Positions 8,221-15,477 of a stretch of DNA of 64,000 nucleotides are shown here, one piece after another. Positions within the stretch are counted from its first letter, which is position 1. Every line of letters begins with the position of its first letter. Both the position numbers and the translations under genes were made by a program. The notes under the pieces are model-generated. The model saw only the letters and a list, made by a program, of their open reading frames with translations, did no database searches and had not been told where the DNA came from. This DNA comes from Clostridiisalibacter paucivorans DSM 22131 (GTDB lineage: Bacteria > Bacillota > Clostridia > Tissierellales > Clostridiisalibacteraceae): contig NZ_JHVL01000007.1 of assembly GCF_000620125.1 (NCBI RefSeq), positions 35,486 to 99,485 of the forward strand, written 5' to 3'.

Positions 8221-8532
8221 TTATAGTTCAAGACCAGTGTAACGAGGATAATCATATCCTTCTGTATTGACCAGGACCTTCTCTCCCGTGTCGATGTTTA
8301 CGACTCTGATGCATCTGATTTTACCTTCTTGGTCCATCCCACCATCTTCATGGGAGATCCAAGGCTGATCTTTGAAAAAGTCCTGGGCAAAATCTCTGAA
8401 CTCTTCATCCTTTAGAATCACTTCTCTCGTGATGGTGTATGGCTGACCTTTCTTTCCCTCTTTGATGGCTTGGTGGGTGAGTTCTTTCAGCTCTACTAGG
8501 TCACACACTTTTCTACCAAATAATGCTTTCAT
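8221..8532 (-). CDS. Phage protein of unknown function
   Basis: A protein of about 103 residues beginning MKALFGRKVCDLVELKELT. The middle, with ITREVILKDEEFRDFAQDFF then DQPWISHEDGG, and the strand-rich end (CIRVVNIDTGEKVLVN) suggest a small alpha/beta fold seen in several clostridial phage accessory blocks. I cannot assign a function. Its ATG overlaps the TGA of the gene before it, so the two are translationally coupled in the transcript from promoter copy 3. Confidence 0.65.
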   Translation of the reverse strand: MKALFGRKVCDLVELKELTHQAIKEGKKGQPYTITREVILKDEEFRDFAQDFFKDQPWISHEDGGMDQEGKIRCIRVVNIDTGEKVLVNTEGYDYPRYTGLEL

Positions 8533-8723
8533 CACTTTCTCCCTCCCACTCTTTTGAAGTACCCTGTTTCCAGAAATTCCTCAATCTCGCCTGGGGTGTA
8601 GATCAGGCATTCATCATCACTTTCTTCAATGGGGGCAAGGATAAAATCTCGATCCCATTTCCCAGCGATTTCATAAACCTTACCACTTCTGCTTTCAAAC
8701 CTGTCTTTCTTTTGAATCATCAT
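8532..8723 (-). CDS. Small phage protein of unknown function
   Basis: A 63-residue protein with a strand-rich core (RFESRSGKVYEIAGKWDRDF) and the end GEIEEFLETGYFKRVGGRK, compatible with a small SH3-like barrel. No known motif. AGGAGG precedes an ATGATG start pair. It is first in the transcript from promoter copy 3 and overlaps the next gene by 1 base. Confidence 0.6.
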   Translation of the reverse strand: MMIQKKDRFESRSGKVYEIAGKWDRDFILAPIEESDDECLIYTPGEIEEFLETGYFKRVGGRK

Positions 8724-8762
8724 TTCCTTGACCTCCTTGCATTTTGTTTGCTTTCGGTACTA

Positions 8763-8794
8763 ACATATATCACTCAAAAGCTACATATATGCAA
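8763..8794 (-). promoter_or_regulatory. Shared-box phage promoter, copy 3
   Basis: TTGCAT, 17 bases, GATATA on the minus strand, within GAGTGATATATGT and followed by AGTACC. It drives the two coupled small genes at 8221-8723. Confidence 0.7.
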
Positions 8795-8828
8795 GTCTTT
8801 TCTTGAGAAATGATGTATATTCTCAAGC

Positions 8829-9320
8829 TTACAGAAAACTCGGTGGATGCTTCTTGATGGCTTTCTCACTGATGGCCAGAGCATCTTCTATAAATGCTTC
8901 ATCAAATCCGGCAGCCCTATAACCTTCTTTCACAGTCTCAAGATAACTTCTGCTTGGAAGGTTGAGATGGATTCTATCTAGAATCTTATCGGTCATGATG
9001 TACACCATGGCTGTAATGGTAGCTCCATCTTCCAAGGTGACTTTCACATCTTCCTTTTCATAAAACCTCGGATAGCCTTCGTAAAAGTCCAGTGCCTTTT
9101 CATCTTCCGGCTCAAGCTCCCAAACAACCACTGGAACTTTACCACCACGTTTTTTCTCAATGGTACAGTAGGCGTTTTCCATCTGACCCTTGAATAACAG
9201 ACGGTATCCTTTTAGCATCCCTTTGCCGTAAAGCTTAGCCGTTGGACACCTCATGGCCATTTGACCGATATTGAGATTGGACCCGTAGGCCACGTTTAGT
9301 CTTTTTTCCACTTTCATCAT
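8829..9320 (-). CDS. Gamma-glutamylcyclotransferase-like protein
   Basis: The 163-residue product has the GGCT/AIG2 fold signature. It opens with RLNVAYGSNLNIGQM (YGSN binds the substrate backbone) and contains VVVWELEPEDEKALDFYEGY, in which the Glu of YEG occupies the usual general-base position. Family members release 5-oxoproline from gamma-glutamyl amines or cut isopeptide-like adducts. It lies downstream of a phage amidoligase, an enzyme class that makes gamma-glutamyl amide bonds, so the pair may make and remove the same bond (inference). The start at 9320 is an ATGATG pair 7 bases after AAAGGATG-type purines; upstream ATGs lack a site. Confidence 0.85.
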   Translation of the reverse strand: MMKVEKRLNVAYGSNLNIGQMAMRCPTAKLYGKGMLKGYRLLFKGQMENAYCTIEKKRGGKVPVVVWELEPEDEKALDFYEGYPRFYEKEDVKVTLEDGATITAMVYIMTDKILDRIHLNLPSRSYLETVKEGYRAAGFDEAFIEDALAISEKAIKKHPPSFL

Positions 9321-9383
9321 CACTTCATCCTTTCTTAAAGAGCGGTTTATCCCCTTCATCTTCGCCTGTGTGGGCTTTTGTTC

Positions 9384-9454
9384 GTAGATGGGAACCCTTC
9401 TACCACCTTAAGAGCGGTCTCCCGCTCAGTGGGTTTAAAGGCGCCGCCTTTTTT
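9384..9454 (+). ncRNA. Candidate structured RNA ending in an intrinsic terminator
   Basis: Three hairpins lie in series in the gap between the amidoligase and GGCT genes. GTAGA/TCTAC encloses GGG/CCC at 9384-9403. CCAC/GTGG encloses GAGCGG-tctc-CCGCTC at 9403-9432. AAAGGC-gcc-GCCTTTTTT at 9437-9454 has the form of a plus-strand terminator. No coding frame is evident. On the minus strand the second hairpin has a GAGA (GNRA) loop, so the element could instead act in the amidoligase transcript. The orientation and 5' end are uncertain. Confidence 0.45.
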
Positions 9455-9456
9455 AT

Positions 9457-10380
9457 CTATGCGGCTGTACGAAATCTCCAGGCTGCACTGCCATCCAGGT
9501 GCTTGCAAAGGTGCTCTCTGCAGTTCTTGAAATCGTCTCCGATAAAACCGATTCGGTTAAGCCAGGTTCTCATGGAGAACTTTGGGTTTTCAATCTGTGG
9601 CTTCTTGCTGCTGGCACTCTTTTGAGTCAAGGCCTGATGGTTCATCGCAAGGCTTAAGGCAACGTAGCTTCGAATCTTTCCTGCGTGAAGGGTTCCGTTG
9701 AATCCCCTAAGCTCAACCGTTCCGCATCCGTTAAAAAGGCTGTGAAGGTTTAGAAAATGGTATCGGCTTTCATGGTAGTGTCTTTCTCTTCTCTCGCTGT
9801 AGTCTTGGTACCAGATGTCTTCAATCTGCTTCATGGTGGTTGGCTTTTTCTTGTTCATTCTCTCAACAAGGCGTTGGTCCATCTTTTTGCAGTAGTGCAT
9901 TCTTCTTCTCTCTATTTGAAGGGCATCGTATAAAAGGTCGTTTCTTGAGTAGATAATGTTCATGAAGTTTCTGATGGACCTTGGTGTGTGGTCCCTGCCG
10001 TCCAGGTGGATGTGAATGCCGGTGCAGTTTTGCTGTTCTGAAAAAGCTCCGGCTTTCCTGAGTTTTCTTACAATCTCCTGAAGGCTTGCCATATCCTTTT
10101 CGTAGGTTAGGATTGGGCTGACCAGTTCGACGCTGTATTCTTTTGAGGCTGAAACCTTATGGCCGCCTACTTTCTTTTGAGTGGTTATGCTTCCGTCATA
10201 CATCACTTTCCACTTTCGTCCATCGGATGCTGTGATTCTGAAGGTTCCGTAGTAATCGTGAAGTTCTTCGAGGCTACCGCCTAAATGCTCTGCTACAATC
10301 TTTGCCGCTTTTCTTCTCGTGATTCCTGTAAATTCAATCTCGATGCCGAAGTTGCTCTTTAAAAAATCCTTGTTTGCCAT
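9457..10380 (-). CDS. Phage amidoligase family protein
   Basis: The 307-residue protein has the marks of the Amidoligase_2 (glutamine synthetase-like) family: FGIEIEFTGITR near residue 11, a strand-rich ATP-binding half, YSVELVSPILTYEKD with a metal-binding Glu, TGIHIHLDGR with paired His residues, and VELRGFNGTLHAGKIRSYV. These enzymes join an amine to a carboxyl group at ATP cost. They are known from phages and conjugative elements, often beside AIG2/GGCT proteins, but the substrate is unknown. The start at 10380 follows a GAAAGGGG site. It is first behind promoter copy 4. Its last 90 residues resemble those of the protein at 6975-7796. Confidence 0.88.
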   Translation of the reverse strand: MANKDFLKSNFGIEIEFTGITRRKAAKIVAEHLGGSLEELHDYYGTFRITASDGRKWKVMYDGSITTQKKVGGHKVSASKEYSVELVSPILTYEKDMASLQEIVRKLRKAGAFSEQQNCTGIHIHLDGRDHTPRSIRNFMNIIYSRNDLLYDALQIERRRMHYCKKMDQRLVERMNKKKPTTMKQIEDIWYQDYSERRERHYHESRYHFLNLHSLFNGCGTVELRGFNGTLHAGKIRSYVALSLAMNHQALTQKSASSKKPQIENPKFSMRTWLNRIGFIGDDFKNCREHLCKHLDGSAAWRFRTAA

Positions 10381-10424
10381 GGTATTTTCCCCTTTCTCAT
10401 TTAGGTGTGTTTCTTTGGTCATGT

Positions 10425-10456
10425 ACATATATCACTCTAAACGAGATATATAGCAA
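10425..10456 (-). promoter_or_regulatory. Shared-box phage promoter, copy 4
   Basis: TTGCTA, 17 bases, GATATA on the minus strand within TTAGAGTGATATATGTA. It drives the amidoligase and probably the GGCT-like gene. Confidence 0.7.
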
Positions 10457-10485
10457 GTTAATAATGAGGAAAATACTGTATTTAT

Positions 10486-11748
10486 TTATACATCTTGAAT
10501 TTCTGATGGTTTCTCAACACTACTGATATGAACCTTTTCGCCCTCACGAAGTACATATACATCATCATCTGTCCCAACCTGCTCAATGTATCTTTTAACA
10601 ATAACGGTGGCATACTTGGGGTCGAGTTCTAGTGTATAGGCGATTCGGTCGATCTGCTCACAGGCAATAAGTGTAGAACCACTGCCACCAAATAGGTCCA
10701 TAACAATCCCGTTAACCTGGGATGAATTCTTTATCGGGTAGCAAAGAAGCGGTACCGGCTTCATGGTTGGATGCTCACCATTCTTTTTTGGTTTATCGTA
10801 GTTCCAGACTGTCGTTTCAGATCTACCAGTGAACCACTTGTGTTTCCCACCTCTAAGCCATCCGAAGAGAATCGGTTCATGGATCCAGTTGTATGGACTC
10901 CTTCCAAGGACCAGGGAATTCTTCTTCCAGATACACACACCACTTAAGTGGAAGCCTGCTTCAATGAAGGCCTTCCTGAAATTGAGTCCTTCCGTATCTG
11001 CATGAAAAACATAGATGGATCCGCCGGGAGCAGTATGGTCTGCCATGTTCTTAAAGGCAGCAAGCAGGAAACTATAGAAGGTGTCGTTGTCTTGTTTATC
11101 ATTTTGGATCTTAAGTCCGCTGGCACTTTCGAAGTCCACATTATAAGGCGGATCCGTCAGGACCAAATTAGCCTTCTTGCCATCCATGAGCTTTTCTACA
11201 TCTTCAGGTTTCGTTGCATCACCACAAAGAAGACGGTGTCTTCCGAGGAGCCATACGTCTCCCGGCTTAACAAAAGCAGCTTCCTCTAATGCTTTATTCA
11301 CATCGTAATCATCGTCTTTTGCATCCTTATCGTGAACCTGACTAAAGAGGTCTTCAATTTCTGCAGCATCAAATCCAGTAAGGGTCACATCGAAGTCCTG
11401 TGCTTCGAGATCTTTAATCAGATCAGCCAGAGCTTCAAACTCCCAATCGCCTGTGACTTTGTTTAACGCAACATTGAGAGCCTTTTCTCTTTCAGGGCTC
11501 ATCTTAACAATGACACATTCGACTTCCATGTGACCTTCTGCCACCAACACCTTATATCTTTGATGGCCGCCGACAATATTGCCCGTCTCTTCATTCCAGA
11601 TGATTGGCTCCACATACCCGAACTCCGTCATGGACCTTTTCAGCTTTTCATAAGCAGGATCTCCAGGCTTTAAATCTTTTCTTGGGTTATACTCTGCCGG
11701 GTTGATATCCGTTACCGGAACTTTCCTTATAATCATGTCCTGTTTCAT
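10486..11748 (-). CDS. ParB-domain DNA methyltransferase (beta-type N6-adenine/N4-cytosine)
   Basis: The 420-residue protein fuses an N-terminal ParB/sulfiredoxin-like domain (VTDINPAEYNPRKDLKPGD, then GYVEPIIWNEETGNIVGGHQ) to a DNA methylase. Catalytic motif IV, TDPPYN, lies near residue 197 and the SAM-binding motif I, DLFGGSGST, follows near residue 355. This motif order defines the beta class. Such orphan phage methylases protect phage DNA from restriction or mark packaging sites; no cognate restriction gene is visible. The start at 11748 follows GGAGGG by 6 bases. The same phage carries metK, which could supply the SAM cofactor. Confidence 0.93.
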   Translation of the reverse strand: MKQDMIIRKVPVTDINPAEYNPRKDLKPGDPAYEKLKRSMTEFGYVEPIIWNEETGNIVGGHQRYKVLVAEGHMEVECVIVKMSPEREKALNVALNKVTGDWEFEALADLIKDLEAQDFDVTLTGFDAAEIEDLFSQVHDKDAKDDDYDVNKALEEAAFVKPGDVWLLGRHRLLCGDATKPEDVEKLMDGKKANLVLTDPPYNVDFESASGLKIQNDKQDNDTFYSFLLAAFKNMADHTAPGGSIYVFHADTEGLNFRKAFIEAGFHLSGVCIWKKNSLVLGRSPYNWIHEPILFGWLRGGKHKWFTGRSETTVWNYDKPKKNGEHPTMKPVPLLCYPIKNSSQVNGIVMDLFGGSGSTLIACEQIDRIAYTLELDPKYATVIVKRYIEQVGTDDDVYVLREGEKVHISSVEKPSEIQDV

Positions 11749-11772
11749 CAGATTCCCTCCATTTCTTGGCAT

Positions 11773-11803
11773 TAAAAAAGCCCTAGACTCAATTCTATAG
11801 GCT
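11773..11803 (-). terminator. Intrinsic terminator upstream of the methyltransferase gene
   Basis: On the minus strand AGCCTATAGA pairs, with one bulge, with TCTAGGGCT and is followed by TTTTTT. It separates the HNH gene transcript from the methyltransferase gene. The remaining 240 bases up to the HNH stop show no coding frame that I trust. Confidence 0.65.
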
Positions 11804-12046
11804 AAAACTCATAAAATATTATAGAAAAACACCTGTTTTTCAAGGTTGTAATGAATTCACTTTGACTTAGTTTCTTGTTTATTCATGGGTGGCTACATCC
11901 CACTATTCATGCGGTTTTCAGGAGATTATCTCCCTGTGAATATTGCGAAGAATTTTGGGGATATACCCCCCTTTGGATTTTTGCGATTTCTCACAAAAGA
12001 CCCTGGCGCGTTGTCGTTTAGCCACTTCTGTAGAGATTGAGACCCC

Positions 12047-12415
12047 CTACCCCCTCGTGGGTTTCGGATTATTTCCGAAGCCTCCATCTTCTTCAGCGGT
12101 CTTCTTGGAGTGACAACTTTTACACAGCGGCTGCCAGTTGTTTTTGTTCCAGAAGAGTTTCCGGTTACCACCGTGTGGTTTGATGTGGTCCACCTCAGTT
12201 GCCGGGGTGAGTCTTCCTTCTCTCTCGCAGTGAACACACAGGGGATGCTTCTTAAGAAACTCCTTGCTGGCCTTTCGCCACTGGTAGGTGTACATCTTTG
12301 AACTCCTGTCGTTCTGAATCCTAATCATTTCTTTCTTGTGCTTCTCACAATATCTATCATGGGTCAGCGACTGACACCCAGGATAGTTACAAATGCTCTT
12401 TGGTTTCCAGGGCAT
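12047..12415 (-). CDS. Phage HNH endonuclease
   Basis: The 122-residue protein begins MPWKPKSICNYPGCQSLTHD and has paired cysteines (HPLCVHCEREG), then the HNH core EVDHIKPHGGNRKLFWNKNN and a final CKSCHSKKT zinc pair. HNH nucleases of this type work with the terminase in cos-type packaging of many Firmicute phages, where they usually sit next to terS. Here the methyltransferase and the accessory block intervene between HNH and terS. The ATG at 12415 follows GGGAGGTG. It is also compatible with a free-standing nuclease. Confidence 0.92.
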   Translation of the reverse strand: MPWKPKSICNYPGCQSLTHDRYCEKHKKEMIRIQNDRSSKMYTYQWRKASKEFLKKHPLCVHCEREGRLTPATEVDHIKPHGGNRKLFWNKNNWQPLCKSCHSKKTAEEDGGFGNNPKPTRG

Positions 12416-12534
12416 CAGCTTCACCTCCCGTTTTCCCTTAAGAAAGGTATAGAAAAAGCTCCAGTTCATTAACCAGAGCTTGGGATCCAAGAATGCTGCG
12501 TTTCCTAAGATTCGAATCGATATAGCTTAGGCGT

Positions 12535-12631
12535 ATGCTACAGCATATGGTGTTCTTGAATTTTTTTCTATACCTTTACACCATATACTATAGCATGGGT
12601 ACCTACTGACATTCACTGACATTTACTGACA
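12535..12631. repeat. 19-bp inverted repeat plus 10-bp direct repeats
   Basis: The arms at 12535-12553 and 12578-12596 are inverted repeats matching at 17 of 19 bases, with a 24-base T-rich spacer. Immediately next to them, ACTGACATT(C/T) repeats at a 10-base period from 12605 to 12631 and overlaps the last codons of the late-regulator gene. The position between the regulator and HNH genes fits an operator, terminator or packaging-site role, but none is shown. Confidence 0.6.
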
Positions 12632-13042
12632 CAATTTCATCCTTTCGAATTCTTTTAGGGCTTTTCCATGAATTCGATACACCGTTCTTGGATCATACCC
12701 CATGGAAGCTGCAATCTCATCCCAGCCTTTTCCGCTTAGGTATCGAAGTTCAAGTAAGAGCTGTTGGTTGATATCATCCATCATGTTAATGGTATCTTGA
12801 ATGTCTTTCTTGAGATCAACCAAGCGATCAATGTCAGCATTGATTTCATTTTCAAGGTCAATGACTTTCACCATGGTGCTTTCCATCTTGCTCTTCTCAA
12901 TATTCCCACCACAGATTTTTTCCTTGGTAAAGCTCGATGTAACTTTCATGGCTAGGCTTTTGAGCGTTGCCAATTGCTCTAACTTACTATCAATCATCTG
13001 GTCCAGCCAGATTGCTTGAGATAAATATTCCTTTGCATTCAT
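12623..13042 (-). CDS. Phage late transcriptional regulator, DUF1492 type
   Basis: The 139-residue product has a helical, coiled-coil N-terminal two thirds (LDQMIDSKLEQLATLKSLAM to DLKKDIQDTINMMDDINQQL) and a C-terminal sigma region 4-like helix-turn-helix (LRYLSGKGWDEIAASMGYDP, then RTVYRIHGKALKEFE). Proteins of this family sit just upstream of the packaging genes in clostridial and lactobacterial prophages and are thought to switch on late genes. Its ATG touches the end of the preceding gene. Inverted and direct repeats follow its stop. Confidence 0.8.
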   Translation of the reverse strand: MNAKEYLSQAIWLDQMIDSKLEQLATLKSLAMKVTSSFTKEKICGGNIEKSKMESTMVKVIDLENEINADIDRLVDLKKDIQDTINMMDDINQQLLLELRYLSGKGWDEIAASMGYDPRTVYRIHGKALKEFERMKLCQ

Positions 13043-13272
13043 TAGCCCACCTCCACATCATCTAATAAACTCATCTTCCCTCCATAATAAAGATCCATGA
13101 TATTTCTTCTTGTCGCAGGATCCAATGAGTTAATTCTTCTAAAAACCTTCTTCTGGTCTTCGTCTGCTCGAGCCTTGGTCTTAAAGAATGGACAGCTATC
13201 ACCTTCACACTTCTTGACCTTTAAAACCTTACACTTTCTGTTTCTATATGCAAAACAATGCTTCTCCATCAT
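13042..13272 (-). CDS. Small cysteine-rich phage protein
   Basis: A protein of about 76 residues starting MMEKHCFAYRNRKCKVLKVK and continuing KCEGDSCPFFKTKARADEDQ. Four cysteines in this spacing suggest a zinc site. The second half is helical (NSLDPATRRNIMDLYYGG). The ATGA overlap with the upstream gene and the GGAGGTG site set the start. It resembles small phage proteins near late regulators; the function is unknown to me. Confidence 0.65.
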   Translation of the reverse strand: MMEKHCFAYRNRKCKVLKVKKCEGDSCPFFKTKARADEDQKKVFRRINSLDPATRRNIMDLYYGGKMSLLDDVEVG

Positions 13273-13700
13273 TTGCCCACACCTCCAGTTTCTGCACACT
13301 CATTAGTAAAATATCTGATGGGTATGTTCCATCTCTTTGCTCTGGCAATCTCCACACTCATCCCTGATGAGATTCTGTTCCCAAAGACCCAAAGCTCATG
13401 GCACTTACTTAAGAGTATGAGTCCCATATCAATCCCCAGCTGTCGTTCTTCTGGATCATCCTCCTCAAGAAACTGTGGGTACATCAAATGCGGGATGATG
13501 GGTACTGCTTTCTCAGTCACAGCAAATCTTCCATACCTTCTTGCACGTCTGGTGTTTCCTTGGATATCACCGGCAAAGGGACTGCAGATAAACACGATCT
13601 TCTTTTTCTTTCTTTGCTTCTCTTCTTTTTCAATATTGGTTAACGCCTCATAAACCGTTGGGTCATGATAGCCTTCAGCATTAAATTTATTTACACTCAT
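13269..13700 (-). CDS. Nucleoside deoxyribosyltransferase-like phage protein (DUF4406-like)
   Basis: A 143-residue protein whose core KIVFICSPFAGDIQGNTRRA, RYGRFAVTEKAVPIIPHLMY and GIDMGLILLSKCHELWVFG, with ISSGMSVEIARAKRWNIPI, matches the nucleoside 2-deoxyribosyltransferase-like Rossmann fold of the DUF4406/DUF7768 type. The family is frequent in phage replication modules and may hydrolyse or transfer the glycosidic bond of nucleotides; the reaction has not been settled, to my knowledge. Start 13700 is chosen because GGAGG lies 8 bases upstream, inside the end of the helicase gene. Confidence 0.75.
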   Translation of the reverse strand: MSVNKFNAEGYHDPTVYEALTNIEKEEKQRKKKKIVFICSPFAGDIQGNTRRARRYGRFAVTEKAVPIIPHLMYPQFLEEDDPEERQLGIDMGLILLSKCHELWVFGNRISSGMSVEIARAKRWNIPIRYFTNECAETGGVGK

Positions 13701-13704
13701 TTCT

Positions 13705-15105
13705 TTATCCTCCATTTCTCAAGTTTTCTATTCTGGCCTTGACCGCTTCAATCAAAGCGTTCTGACCAGTGTCTTTATTATCAAGTGCCATCATTACTCT
13801 ATGATCTATTGTGTCTTTGGCTAGTAAATGATGGATCACTACCGTTTGTTTTTGGCCTTGACGCCACAGTCTGGCATTGGCTTGCTGGTATAGTTCCAGA
13901 CTCCAGGTGACACTAAACCAAATGATGGTGGAACCACCCTCTTGAAGATTGAGGCCATGCCCAGCTGATGCCGGATGGCAAAGGGCAATTTTCATCTCTC
14001 CCCGATTCCATCTGGCAATGTCCTCCGAGGTGTTAATATCTCCTGCATCAAATCTCTCTTTGATTCGGTCACGCTCATGTCTGAATCCATAGTAGATCAG
14101 TACTGGTTTTCCATTGGCTGCTTCAACAAGATCCTCTAAAGCATCCAGCTTCCTGTCATGAATCTGGTGTACATCTCCGTACTCGTCATAGACTGTTCCA
14201 CCCGACATCTGTAGGAGCTTGTTGGAAAGCACCGCTGCATTGGCTGCATCCACATCGCTATCCTCAAGAGGAAGCAGGAGATCTCTTTCGAGCTTCCTAT
14301 AAAGCTTCATTTCCTTTTCTGAAAGCTCCACTTCCACTTTGTTGAAAATGATTTCCGGCATCTTCAGATACTCTAGAGCTTTCATACTGATGCAGATATC
14401 AGAAATCTTGTCGTATATCTTTTCCTCTGCATCATCGTTCAGTGCATAGTCTGTTGGTATACCACCGTTCACATATTTCTGTGGGTGGAAGTATCTGCTG
14501 CGGTATCCACTAAAGGTTCTTCCAAGCCGCTCGCCACCATCAAGAAGGTAAATCTGACTCCAAATATCCAAGAGGCCATTGGGAGCTGGCGTTCCAGTCA
14601 GCCCCACAATCCTTTTTATTTTGTGTCTGACCTTCTTAAGTGCTCTAAACCTTTTGGCTGATGGTGATTTGAAACTTGATAGCTCATCGATGATCACCAT
14701 GTCAAAGGGCCATTCGTTTTTATAAAAGTCCACGAGCCACGGGACATTCTCTCTGTTGATGGTGTAGATATCTGCCTTCTTGTAAAGAGCCATGGTCCGG
14801 TCCTTTGCACTACCGAGAACCCTTGAAACCCTCAAGTTCTTCAGATGCTTCCACTTTAGGACCTCGTCTAGCCATGTGGTATTTGCCACTCGGAGTGGTG
14901 CAATCACTAAGACCTTGGATACTTCAAACCGATCATGGAGTAGGTCCACAAGAGCAGTTAATGTAATCACACTCTTGCCAAGTCCCATGTCTAAGAACAG
15001 ACCTGCTGAAGTCTTCTCCAAGATGAACTCTGTACAGTGGGTCTGATATTCATGAGGGTGATACGGTAGTCTTGATTTAGGTAGTACAACTTCTGGCAAT
15101 CCCAT
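13705..15105 (-). CDS. SNF2-type DNA helicase/ATPase
   Basis: The 466-residue superfamily 2 helicase shows motif I as LFLDMGLGKSVITL near residue 36, motif II as VIIDELSSFKSPSA (DEL-S in place of DEAH), motif III as GLTGTPAPNG, and motif VI as QQANARLWRQGQ. In phages of this architecture it sits with VRR-NUC and VapE in the replication module and probably remodels protein-DNA complexes during replication or recombination. The start at 15105 (MGLPEVVLPKSRL) follows GGAGGTG. It overlaps the VRR-NUC gene by 29 bases. Confidence 0.93.
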   Translation of the reverse strand: MGLPEVVLPKSRLPYHPHEYQTHCTEFILEKTSAGLFLDMGLGKSVITLTALVDLLHDRFEVSKVLVIAPLRVANTTWLDEVLKWKHLKNLRVSRVLGSAKDRTMALYKKADIYTINRENVPWLVDFYKNEWPFDMVIIDELSSFKSPSAKRFRALKKVRHKIKRIVGLTGTPAPNGLLDIWSQIYLLDGGERLGRTFSGYRSRYFHPQKYVNGGIPTDYALNDDAEEKIYDKISDICISMKALEYLKMPEIIFNKVEVELSEKEMKLYRKLERDLLLPLEDSDVDAANAAVLSNKLLQMSGGTVYDEYGDVHQIHDRKLDALEDLVEAANGKPVLIYYGFRHERDRIKERFDAGDINTSEDIARWNRGEMKIALCHPASAGHGLNLQEGGSTIIWFSVTWSLELYQQANARLWRQGQKQTVVIHHLLAKDTIDHRVMMALDNKDTGQNALIEAVKARIENLRNGG

Positions 15106-15367
15106 CCACCACACCTCCAATATCTTCTGGATTGTCAAGGCAATAAACCAAAAACCCTAGCCCTTCCAGCTCACTTTTTCTCTTTATCTGATTGGGTCTC
15201 ATCTTTTTTCCCGGTGCCTTCACCTCAACAAATCCTACTCTGCCTCCGGGCAGAAGTACCAATCGGTCAGGCACTCCATTTATTCCAGGGGAGATAAACT
15301 TAAAAGCTCTCCCACCTCTTCTTTTCACTTCTCTCACGAGCATCAGCTCTAGTTCTTTTTCAGTCAT
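15077..15367 (-). CDS. VRR-NUC domain nuclease
   Basis: The 96-residue protein is a single VRR-NUC domain of the PD-(D/E)XK superfamily. MTEKELELMLVREVKRRGGR opens it, GVPDRLVLLPGGRVGFVEVK carries the catalytic Asp and the E-V-K, and an LxxLGF-type end follows. Stand-alone VRR-NUC proteins in phages cut branched DNA and are almost always next to the SNF2 helicase, as here. The frame is open to 15460, but the GAGGTG site is spaced for the ATG at 15367, which also gives the usual family length. Confidence 0.92.
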   Translation of the reverse strand: MTEKELELMLVREVKRRGGRAFKFISPGINGVPDRLVLLPGGRVGFVEVKAPGKKMRPNQIKRKSELEGLGFLVYCLDNPEDIGGVVDGIARSCTT

Positions 15368-15477
15368 GTCTTTCACCTCAATTTCTGTTGCTATTGTTAC
15401 TGGCCAATTTCTGTATAAGTTCAATACTAAGTGCTTTTCAATTTTTGTTTCATTTCTCAAATTCTTACTTCTAATCT

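Noticed and set aside
11926..12237. Minus-strand frame of 103 codons downstream of and overlapping the HNH gene
   Set aside because: Most of it lies across the HNH coding region in another frame, and it has no ribosome binding site.
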